Positions 52,441-62,342 of a stretch of DNA of 64,000 nucleotides are shown here, piece by piece. The notes beneath the pieces were generated by a model. That model had not been told where the DNA came from, made no database searches, and worked only from the letters and a program-made list of their open reading frames with translations. The DNA comes from Zopfochytrium polystomum (lineage: Eukaryota > Chytridiomycota > Chytridiomycetes > Chytridiales > Chytridiaceae), in contig JAIVFJ010000164.1 of the NCBI GenBank assembly GCA_025765615.1, forward strand, positions 82,841-146,840, written 5' to 3'. The number at the start of each line of letters is the position of its first letter. Position 1 is the stretch's first letter. The position numbers and the translations under genes were made by a program.

Positions 52441-53386
52441 TCAAGCCCCCTCCTTGGTGAGGAAATGGTCCTCGGTCGCACCCTCATGCTTCCCCACGGT
52501 GACGACGGCCGCCTCGACGTCCGCACCGGCCGCGCCTGTTCTCTTGCCCATCAGCGCGTACGGCCAATGCGGGAGTTCGAAGCCGAGAATTTCTCGACCG
52601 GCCAGGAGCCAAAGGGCCGAATAGAAAATCTCGGCGGCCAGAACGAGGCCGACGTACCCGGATGCCTTTAGGACGTCCGTGTTGTGAGAAAGACGGCCCG
52701 CCGTGAGGAGGATGAACATAAAGGCAATGGTGGACAGGGTGATGGTGGTGACGACAGTTGTCCGGAGCGATCCGATCGCGACGACTGGTTTTTTGTGGTG
52801 GGGGAGTGTGAAGAGGTAAGCACGTAAAAGATGCAGCGACCCCCTCTCTCCCGCCCACGAGAACGAATACGCAACTGCTAAACACAATCGTGAACGACAG
52901 GAACACAAAGCCCAACGCGTTGTCGAGCTCCTCCGGGCTGTTTGCGTAGGCGGCCAGCACACCGGAGCTGGGCACAAAGATGTAGCCGATTTGGAAAAAG
53001 TACCCGGCGACGCTGGTGAAAGTCGTGGCGCCCCAAACGTCCATGTTGATGAACTGCATGATACCGCCAATGAGGCTGGCAAGCCCGCCGTAAAAGAGGA
53101 CAATCGGCATCCAGATGAAAGGGAGAGTGGCTGTGGGGGTTGGCAGCGGGTGGAGGAGGGAACGGTCAGGCATCGAACAGAGCGGCGAGGAAAAGGCGTG
53201 CCGACTTACTTCCTCTGGCGCCGATTTGAACAAGAGACACGACCAGCGTGGCTGCGGCGATTCCCAGCAGAGCTGTTGTGTTTCAACGGAAATATCTCAG
53301 CTTGGCGGTCTCCACAGCCGAGCCCAATCGGCGCGGGTCTCACCTAGGGGGGTTCCATCTGCGACTCTGTTGATTGGAGCTGGCAT
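52441..53386 (-). CDS. GPR1/FUN34/YaaH family transporter, copy 1
   Basis: Predicted six-helix plasma-membrane acetate (or ammonium) transporter, 234 residues. Exons: 53386-53344, 53272-53210, 53130-52876 and 52784-52441. Start ADGTPLALLGIAAATL corresponds to the NPxPLGL signature region of the family. Then MPIVLFYGGLASLIGGIMQF, WGATTFTSVAGYFFQIGYIF, VPSSGVLAAYANSPEELDNA, LGFVFLSFTIVF and LRTTVVTTITLSTIAFMFIL. Yeast Ady2/Ato1 and bacterial SatP import acetate with protons. The donor of intron 3 is weak (GTTGCG) and was chosen by alignment with copy 3, whose exons 1-3 have identical lengths (43, 63, 255 bp). First gene of a tandem array of three on the same strand. Confidence 0.9.
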
Positions 53387-54374
53387 TGTCGATGTTGTTC
53401 TTGGGATCTTCGACGGCCCTGGGTTATTTTGCTGGCGAATCCGACTCCTCTTTTGGTGGCGTCTTGCTGACAGGATCGCGGCTGTTTTTATAAGGACGTA
53501 AATACCACGCCAGCTGGAGAACGGCCAGGTCAGGTCGGTTGTCGTGTGATCAGACGCTTGAAAACGCGGGAATCCATAATCTTGTCTTTGCTTTCGTTTC
53601 AGTTCCGAGGATCCAGTGCTCCCGCCGCTGCACGAAAATGGAATGTCCGCGGATTGTTTGTGCTGCAGGAATTTTTGTCGGTTTCAGGAATGTGCAAAAA
53701 CCGGGCTCCAGGGGTGGTGTCCCGCTATTGTCCGAAAGGCGCCTCCTCCTCGGTTACCTAAAGAAAACAGTGCCCAATCAATCAACTTCCGCTGGTGGCA
53801 CGACCCGCCATTACAAAAAAAAATTAAATAAAAATAAAATAAATATTTAAGACAACACTGCGAGAAAAAGAAAAGAAAAAAAGTAAGAAATTTCAAAGCG
53901 TCGCGGTGACACGAGCATTATCCGCGATATTTTTTGCAATCGAGCTTGTCCGTGGTTTACAATATAGTTGCCTAAACAATACGACCAACACCGCCAAGTC
54001 CGACAACCCATCAAAAAAGATGCGAAAGACTCACTCACCCAGGAGGTTGTAGATGCCATGCGAGATTGGCCGCCGCGTCGCACAAAAGAGCGGGGAAAAC
54101 CTTCCAAATCAGTGTTTGCAGAAATTGGGGATTTCGTCAAGTATTTACAGCGTTCGGTAAATTTTTCTTCCAAAACACGGTGGGGCGGAGATGACATGGC
54201 AAGAAACGGTTGGGGCAAGGAGCGCTGGAATCAAGGGGGTGTCAGTGCGTGATACTGGTGCCAAAAACAGCGACGAAAGAACCAAAAAAGGGCGAAATCC
54301 ATGAGGCGGTGTCCATGAAATGCAGGGGAGAAAGAAGGGGAAAAAAAACAAAAAAAGAAGCCACCTTTGCCCCA
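53387..54374. other. intergenic region in transporter cluster
   Basis: Promoter of copy 1 (53387 onward) and 3' flank of copy 2. It includes an AT-rich patch at 53818-53850. No exon supported. Confidence 0.45.
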
Positions 54375-55320
54375 CTAAACAGTCGCCTCGGGCGACACGC
54401 CCTCCACTTTCCCCTCGGTGACGACGGCCACCGATCGGTTCTTGCCGATCAGCGCGTAGGGCCAGACGGGAAAATCGAAGCCGATCGTGTCCTTTCCCGC
54501 CATCATCGCGATGGCGGAGTAGTAGGTTTCGAAGGAGAGCACGATGCCGACCCAACCGGCGGCTTTGAGGACATCGTCGTTTTGGGTGAGTCGGCCGGCC
54601 GTGAAAAGAACGAACATGAGGGTCAGCGTCGAGAGGGAGACGGTGGTGAAAACGGTTGTTTTGAGGGAAGATATGGTGATGACTGTTTTTTTTTTTGTCG
54701 GGGCGTGGCGGAGGGAGGCGGAGAGGTGAATAAGTTGGCAGTTTTGATCAATGTGAGCTGCGTGCAGTCGGTGAAAGATTCTTGGTTTCTCACTGAGGAA
54801 GACAATCAAGAACGAAAGGAGCACGAAGCCAAGCGCGTTGTCAAACTCAACAGGACTGTTGGCGTACTGCGCGAGCACCCCCGAACCGGGGACAAAGATG
54901 TATCCCAGCTGGAAGAAGTAGCAAGCAACCGTGGTGGAAGGTCGTAGCGCCCCAGACCTCCTTATTGATGAACTGCATGATGCCGGCGACAAAGCATCCA
55001 AGTCCGCCGTAAAACAGGAGGAGGGGCACGACTATGAAGGAAGAGATGCTTTTTTTTCAACGATTGATGTGAAAAGTCACCATGAGCAAAGTCAGCCAAA
55101 AGGATGGGCTCAACGGGCCAAATTCCGTATACTTACTCCCACGAGCGCCGATCTGGATAAGCGCGCCAGCCAAGGTTTGCAGTGCCGATCGCCAACAGGC
55201 CTGGCGCAGGCGTGACAGGATCGAATAAGTGGGAGGAAGCAACCTGCTGAAGAGTGGCTGGCACAACATACCCAATGGGGTGCCATCGGCGACTCGGTAA
55301 GCGGTTTGAGGGGGTCCCAT
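54375..55320 (-). pseudogene. GPR1/FUN34/YaaH family transporter, copy 2, two frame breaks
   Basis: Same structure as its neighbours: ATG at 55320 (ending RVADGTPLG at the first donor), exon 2 near 55202-55139, exon 3 near 55040-54800 and a last exon to the stop at 54375-54377. Compared with copy 3 there is one extra base in exon 2 (within GTANL / AGALIQIGARG, near 55175). There is a second extra base in exon 3 (between WGATTF and TVACYFFQLGYIF, near 54935). The two shifts do not compensate. The C-terminal part (WPYALIGKNRSVAVVTEGKV) is intact. It is a pseudogene unless both are assembly errors. Confidence 0.8.
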
Positions 55321-57134
55321 TTTGGATCAGTTCGACGATAAGGTTTCGGTTTGACTAGTAGGGCGATGATGGACTGCAATGAACCATCGCGGTTGAGCTG
55401 GCTATTTAAGCAGTCGAAACACTTGGAGCATTGTCGCGTGATCAGAGACGAAGCGAGTTCAAGGCTGGTTGCCCGCGGATATCGCAGAGTAGCCACTGCC
55501 AGCCATGGGATCCTCCGCTGGCTGGAACGGCGCAAGTAGGCAAGGGAAAATGCGGGCACCGGAGGTCCATTTGGTCGAGTGATCCACAGGTAGCAAAATT
55601 GTATTTTTTTCTTTGCCAATTTCCGGGGATTCGCGCCTCCAAAGACGCTAATCCGCCCATCGTCGGACAAACTACCCGTTCCCCACAATATACTTTCCGT
55701 TCAGTCCGAGATTCGACAGAGTGAACAACAGAACGGGTTGAGCCATCGATGATGGTTGAGGGCAGTGTCCTTGTTCGCAATGTCAGGGTTAAATGGAGAG
55801 TTGCGGAGGTGTTGCTGACTGGGGTTTGGTGCTGGCGGCAGCACCATCGCTCCTCCATCAACTTGGGCCATCAATGCATGTGATAGCTGGGATGGGCAAA
55901 CTTTTCGCGGATAGTGGTGGGCGGAAAAGTGCATCACATGTGTGCCAAGAAACTTTCCGCACTATGGCCGAAACGGGAAATTTGCATTTGCGTGTCATGT
56001 GTTGGGATTGTCTTCACCGATGCCAAGACGCCTGCTCATTATTTAGAAGGTCTTGCATCAACCTTGATTCGCTTACCTTCGCCACAAATCGATTTACGGA
56101 CAACTTGTGGCGAAAGGGGAGGTTTGCAAGAACAAGGCGGTATCCGAAATTGTTTAAGGGTGTATTCCCGCAGCATATCAATACGTGATTGTGCAATTTT
56201 CAAACATTTATAAGTTTGGCTCTAAAAATCTCTCCCAAAGTGTGACAGAGTTTCCTTCGTTATTCCTGCGAGTCGCGAGTCGTCAACAAGAAGACCCGCG
56301 AACTCCAACCTCGCTCGACCACGCCGTGCAGCGCCGCGGCTCCCTCACACAAAGCGACAAGAAAACTCCGATTCGTCAGATAATACTCAAACTTTTTTGT
56401 TCTGTTTGGCCACACGAACAAACAGGAAATGCTCCGATGAGGTGAGCGAAATTTGCAAAATCCCATTACACTCTTTCACAACGATTTGCCCCAAGGAAGA
56501 CCTTGCGGGGCAGATTTTTAGAGACTTCAGGATGCAATCGCAATTTTCGGCAACACAAGATGGATAAATGGAAGCGACCGAATTTGAGAAAAAAGGGCTG
56601 AAAGGCAAGCGGTTGGTCGCCATCCAGTCGAGATCTGCATTTACTGGGTCGATAGACCCAATCTTCGGTTATCTGACTCCCAATGTTAATGGAAGCAAGA
56701 ACACGGGTGGCTAGCACTGAGCAATCCATTGATGTCAGAAAATAGACGAATGCTTCTGCTTAACTTCAGTGAGCTGCCGGCGGAGACCACGGAAACTGAA
56801 CTCAAGGATATTCGTCATGTCACGCGAGGCGCATTGGTTTGCGACGGGGCTCACCGAGATTCGACATCGCTTTATCTTGTAACCTCGGCCACGCGTTCAT
56901 TCGATCATTCTTACGTAAGACCTTCCTGCCGGTTGGTCTCAAGAGTTTTCATAACAATTGATGTAGCTTTTTTGTTTAGGTTTTGCGGTGATGATCAAGA
57001 TTCAAAGAGGTCGTGACAAAGAAATGCTGCAATCCAATGTGCTTTGAGTGAAACAACAAACGAGTACACAAGAAGCAAACGAACAAAAATAACACTCGTC
57101 CACGAGACGAAGGGAGAGCGACACTAACTCTTCA
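55321..57134. other. intergenic region, AT-richer
   Basis: About 1.8 kb between transporter copies 2 and 3. Short frames only, without codon bias or motif. Includes the promoter of copy 2. I see no mobile element or RNA gene. Confidence 0.5.
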
Positions 57135-58042
57135 CTACACAGCCTCCTCCGGAGACGTACCCTCGATTTTCCCTTCCGTTACAACGGCTGTCACCGTGGC
57201 CGTTCGGTTCTTACCAATAAGCGCGTAAGGCCAGACGGGGAAATCGAAGCCCACCATATCTCTTCCGACCATGAGTGCGAGGGCGGCGTAGTAGACTTCG
57301 AAGGCGACCACGATGCCGATCCAGCCGGCCGCTTTGAGGATATCGCTGTTGTGGGTGAGACGGCCAGCCGTGAAGAGGACAAACATGACCGTGAGGGTTC
57401 CGAGAGAAGCGGTGGTGAAGACGGTGGTTTTGAGCGAAGATGCCGTGATTACTGAAAAAAACGGGTGGAGGGCAGAGTTGTAAACGTTGGTAAATATGAG
57501 TTGACGGAGTGAGAAATAATGGTGACTTACTGAGGATAACGATTGTAAACGAAAGAAGCACGAAGCCGAGCGCGTTGTCAAACTCTTCGGGACTGTTCGC
57601 GTACGCGGTGAGCACTCCCGAGCTGGGAACAAAGATGTATCCCAGCTGGAAAAAAGAGCAAGCGACCGTGATAAAGGTGGTCGCGCCCCATGTGTCTTTG
57701 TTGATGTACTGCATGATGCCGGCGATGAAGTTTCCGACGCCGCCGTAGAACAAGATGAGGGGCATAATCAGGAACGGGAGCGAGGCTGTTCTCGTGTGCG
57801 TCGCCGAAAGTAACCACGGGTTCGGTCAGCTTACAGGATTGGCGGAAACAACTGGCACAAAGTGCAATACATACTGCCGCGAGCGCCGATTTGAATGAGC
57901 GAGCTGGCAAGGGATGTTGTGCCGATAGCCAAGAGGCCTAAACGAGAGGATCGAGCAATCAGAAACAGCTGCGGTTTGCTGATTTCACTTTCGACATACC
58001 CAGGGGAGTCCCATCGGCGACTCTTGTCAGAGGGTGGGGCAT
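57135..58042 (-). CDS. GPR1/FUN34/YaaH family transporter, copy 3
   Basis: Intact paralogue, 225 residues. Exons: 58042-58000, 57937-57875, 57785-57531 and 57451-57135. It begins MPHPLTRVADGTPLGLLAIG, then IMPLILFYGGVGNFIAGIMQ, WGATTFITVACSFFQLGYIF, VPSSGVLTAYANSPEEFDNA, LGFVLLSFTIVIL and LKTTVFTTASLGTLTVMFVL. The end is FDFPVWPYALIGKNRTATV plus an acidic tail. Six hydrophobic segments are visible. The splice sites are strong (GTATGT, GTATGT and GTAAGT donors) and serve as reference for the other two copies. Substrate is most likely acetate or another short monocarboxylate, by family. Confidence 0.93.
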
Positions 58043-59231
58043 GGTCAATGTTTCTTGTGGAGAGACCTCGTAGAAGCGTTGGTGAAGAGAATCGGGGGCG
58101 GATCCCTAAATGTAAACACAGAGATATTTATACTTCGCGTCTTCAAGACAAAGAAAGCAACGGCGATGTGTGTGGCCGGGTCAAATCCGCCTTACGGTTC
58201 GGCGACGTCGTAAGCACCGGACGGACTTGACGAGCTTCCTATTAACAGAGCCGGCCGCGTGACCGCCCGAGGAAGTTTTGCGGCGTTGGTCAAACCGCGG
58301 AAACCGCGTGCTACGCGAGTGCTCCCAAGCCGGCCGGTCGGGAACGGTCCCGCTTGCTTTCCATATTGGAACTGGGTGAGCCCTGAAACCCGACCGCGGA
58401 CCAAAACAGGAAGGCACCAGCCCAGCCCTTGGGGTTTGGCGTGTGACCAGCCAGATGGATTTGTGCCATACATTCCGCTGAAGAGACAAAGTCGCTAAGA
58501 GCTTGCTTCCGCAAGACCTTGAGGTTTCAATTGATACTTATGGATGAGCCCGATCCGCTAAGAAAAAATAACTGGGCGGGGAAGCCTGTTGCCCCTTCTC
58601 TCTATGGCGCTGAAGAGGGTGCTCGTTGAACCAAAATCCAATGTGTTTTGATGATTTCACTTTTCCTACTCCACTCTTTTCGGACAGAAGCCTCTCGCAA
58701 CTCCCAACCCCGATATGGATTGCAGCAGGACGAGAACCAGTGGCAGGTGGGCGGAGCCACGTACGTCTGCGAGCCGCCGCCGCAACGGGCTGACCAGCGC
58801 TATGTTCCGGAACCTCACTATGTAGTGGGTATGTCGGCGGACTATTGAAGCGGTGACAGTCCCTTTCTTTTGACTTGTCGATGTTGTTGATATAGGTCTG
58901 GAAGCTCCTGCTAAACCAGGTTGAACGGGCAGCCTTCGCGGAACATGCCGAGAGAGCTACTGTATAATAAGCCAGAGGGGGGGGTTAATTTGTTGTGCCG
59001 TTCGATCCAGGCAGCTTGGTGGCAGACTTACAGTACGAGCACACCCAGCAACGAATGCGCAGTAGCCTTCACCATGGGTCACGGTGATTAACGAAACGCC
59101 TCACTGAACGCTGAACGCCAAGAGGGAGGCATTTTTGCCCTCCGCGCTCTGCCTTTTATGAGGCTCAAGACAGAGCGACAGATGGGCAGACAGACAGACA
59201 GACCGCCTCACAATTAATTAATTTTATCGAT
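58043..59231. other. intergenic region
   Basis: About 1.2 kb between divergent genes. A frame near 58690-58830 (ENQWQVGGATYVCE) looks slightly protein-like but is too short to support. A CAGA-repeat (gcagacagacagacag) lies near 59186-59203, close to the next start. Confidence 0.45.
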
Positions 59232-60847
59232 ATGCACGTCGCTGCCTGCGTCGTTGCGGCCGCCGCCGCCGCCCTGGTCGCCGCCTTCGCGTGGAGCCTC
59301 CTCGCCCACGCCGTCGCCACCCGCACCGTCGGCCCTTACTTTGCCGCAAAGGCCCTCGCCCTGTCGGCGTCCCTGCCGCTCGTGGCCGTCCCCGTCTTGC
59401 TGCAGCGCACCGCCGCCGTCCACGCATCACGAAAGGCAACGGCCGGGCAAAAAGCCATGACGATGCGTTCTCCTCGGCCGATCCCACAGGGACTGCCCTC
59501 GCCGCATCCTCCTCTGCTGCCGCACTGCTGAACCTCCTCCGCCGATCTCCCCTTGCCCGTCGGCAGATCTTCGTTGTGGCTTTTAAGGCGCTAGGGCCTT
59601 TCGTTGCTGCTCTCGCCGCCTACTCTGTGCTGGGCACAGCCGCCACGACTGGCACCGTCACCATCTTCCTGGACACACCGCTAACCGCCGGCCCTGGGTA
59701 TATCCTGCCGGCGATCTCCATGAACGACACACGCCTCGAGCGCGTCGTGCTGAAGGGATCCGTGGTCGATCCGCTGATCCGCGCCGAGCTCTTAGAACGG
59801 ACGTGCTCCATCGACGTTCACCCGACAGACCCCAACACAATCGTACACCTGGCAGGGATCGCCGAGGTGACTGCATCGAGTGCTGAACCGGTGTCACTAC
59901 TTTTTACCGCCAATAACACCAGTAGCGACAGCAGTACCAATGCCAGTGAACGCCCCGTCATTCTCTGCAGCGTCACTCTCCGGTCTTTGGCGCCATCAAA
60001 GGTCCAGGTCTTCAACAGCGAGGCTTACTCACCGCACGGCGACCACGCCCCGGAAAAAGTCATCACCACGACCATCAGCGGAGTCGCGCTGACGGGGCGG
60101 CAGGTAGTGGACGTCGGGAACTCGACGGTCCCTGGCGCGGGCCTGCCGTGCGGACGGAACATTGGGCACCGGGTCGTCAGCGTCCGCGGATCGGACGGCG
60201 CGCTGGTCGTGACGGACGTCGTGTCGACGTCGCCCACCAACACGTCGTGCGTCGTGCATACGACGGCCCTCTCCGTCGTCGCGCGGATCGCCTATGCGTC
60301 AGCGATGTCCGCGGAGCTCCCTCGTTCAGCGGCGCAGCAGGAGCACCCCGTGCAGTCCGGCCTGGCCGCTGTCTCTCCGTCTTCTTTCGGCGGCAGCGTG
60401 ATCCTCGCAGGAGCGCTGAACCTGACCAGCGTGACCGCGGGCGCGACGGCGGCTTCCCTGACTTCTTCGTCACAGGACCTGACATCGCGCACGGTCCTCG
60501 TTCTGGTGCTGCTCGCCGCGGTGCTCTTAACCTACGTCACTTTCATCGTGCCAAAGCTGACGACTGCGTACAAGACGCTTTTTGCGGCGGCAGATGATGG
60601 GATTCTTGGGCTGCTACACATGCCGTGCACGACCGATGACACTGGCCTCGAGGATGGGTTTGCTCAGGTCGAGGAGGGCTGCGCCGTGGTCGGAGCGGCA
60701 GGCCGAAGTGATGTGGGCGGTCGGGGCAAGACGGGCAGGCGAGCCGAAGAGCGGAACCACTATGGTCTTATAAGGAAAGAGGCAGAGGCGGCGCGGGAGG
60801 GTCTGCTGTTTGCAGGAGCCAGCACCGGTGAGGAGGAGGAGCCTTAA
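59232..60847 (+). CDS. large membrane protein with extracellular-type domain, unknown; one-base frame break
   Basis: ATG at 59232. About 538 residues if one missing base at the A5 run 59449-59453 is allowed: upstream frame reads HASRKATAGQK, downstream SHDDAFSSADPTGTALAAS. Three N-terminal hydrophobic segments are visible (CVVAAAAAALVAAFAWSLLA, LSASLPLVAVPVLL, FKALGPFVAALAAYSVLG). A large domain of about 330 residues follows, with many NxS/T glycosylation sites (NTSS, NASE, NSTV, NTSC, NLTS) and four or more Cys. Then comes one C-terminal helix (TVLVLVLLAAVLLTYVTFIV) and a cytoplasmic tail. The topology is that of a surface or cell-wall-facing protein. No known domain recognised. Strong GC3 bias on both sides of the break supports a real gene. 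Confidence 0.65.
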
Positions 60848-61030
60848 GGGGTTTTGCCCACGAGTAAGCATAGTGAATTTTTATATATTTCGTGTTGGAC
60901 TCTTGTATGATGATGTCATCGTTCTGACAAGGTGGAGGGAGGGGTCAAAACTAAAGGCCTTCGAGAGATCAAAAGACAAACCGACGCAGTTGGGTGGAAC
61001 TGGGAAACCACAACAACACTTCAACCAACC

Positions 61031-62068
61031 ATGGCATCGGGCGACGCGGTGACCGCGACCTTCAAGCTGCTGCTGATCGGCGACTCGGGCACGGGCAAGT
61101 CGTCGCTGCTGCTACGCTTCACCGACGACACGTGGTTGCAGCCCGACGAGGTGTCCGCGACGATTGGTGAGGACTTCGACGGAGAGACACCGCGGGAGAA
61201 GCGACAGTAGTCGACGGTCGTGAACACTCCAAGTTTGCGCGTGCCCTTCATCGCATCCTGCCACAATGCACTGACCTGCGTAACTGGATAGGGGTTGATT
61301 TCAAAGTGAAGATAATAGATGTCGACGGGAAGAAGTACAAGTTAACCATTTGGGTGAGTTGATTGGGTGATGGCTGGTCTTGGTGGCTCGGACATTAATC
61401 TCGGGCATGATCTGGACACTGTGCGCTCCCAGGATACCGCCGGGCAAGAACGGTTTAGGACACTCACCTCGAGCTACTACCGCGGCGCTCAGGGCGTCAT
61501 AATGGGTAACGATGATTCCTACGCCGAAAATGACCAGTGCTGATCTCCTTTCGTCGCTGCGCCCCCAAAAACATGTTCCACGCTACCAACGATGCGAATC
61601 ATGGGCAATCTTTTCCCACCGCACACACAAATCTGAACAAACGCGGACAGTCTACGATGTATCAAACCGCCAAACGTTCGATCACCTTCAGACGTGGTTT
61701 ACGGAACTCGAGACATACTCATCCACCGCCGAAGTCGTCAAAATGCTAGTCGGGAATAAGACAGACAAGGATGCGCACCGAGAAGTGCCGAGGAAGGACG
61801 GGGAGGCCTTTGCGAGGAAGATGGGAACGCTTTTCATCGAGACGAGCGCAAAGACGAAGGCGGGAGTGAGAGATGCGTTTGTCGAGGTCGTCCGGAAGGT
61901 TTGTTTTATGGATTCAATTCTTTTTCTCTTTGCTTCCTCTGATCCGCGAATCAGATCATCGAGACACCAGAGCTGTGGCAAAAGTCGCAAGTAACGCGTC
62001 CCGGGACTGTAAATGTCGTTATGGGTGGAAATGGGGAAGATGGCTCGGGTGACTCGTGCGGCTGCTAG
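61031..62068 (+). CDS. RAB18: Rab18-type small GTPase
   Basis: Ras-superfamily GTPase of the Rab18 branch, linked in other eukaryotes to ER-Golgi traffic and lipid droplets. Exons 61031-61166, 61292-61353, 61433-61505, 61651-61898 and 61955-62068 give 210 residues. P-loop GDSGTGKSS, effector region [10 protein letters not shown] and [10 protein letters not shown] (Rab18-specific), G3 [21 protein letters not shown]4 VGNKTDK and G5 ETSAKT. The C-terminus SGDSCGC carries the CXC-type double geranylgeranylation motif. All guanine-binding residues are present. Assignment to Rab18 follows from [21 protein letters not shown] and the IIETPELW segment. Confidence 0.95.
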
Positions 62069-62342
62069 TGTGCTTTGCGTTGGGCTTTCGGCGGGCTTTT
62101 CTTGGGCATTCCCCCGTAACCGTCCTTGCTCTGCCTTTTTTGCGTTCTGATCCGATTCTCTCCCATTTCCTTCGCATTCGCTGAGCTCCGCTCGCTTCCC
62201 GTCGCGGCCTTTTTAAAGTTTTGTTCAGTCTGATTTCCTGCTCTCGTTACTTTTTATATTTTTGGCGCCGCTCGCTGTTCGGTTTTTGGAGCAAGAATCG
62301 CTGATTATCCATCGCGTTCACAGAAAAAAAAAGAAAAGAGAC

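Noticed and set aside
58640..58860. Small plus-strand gene with ENQWQVGGATYVCE
   Set aside because: Only about 45 codons of protein-like sequence, no conserved start or splice partner; too weak to annotate.
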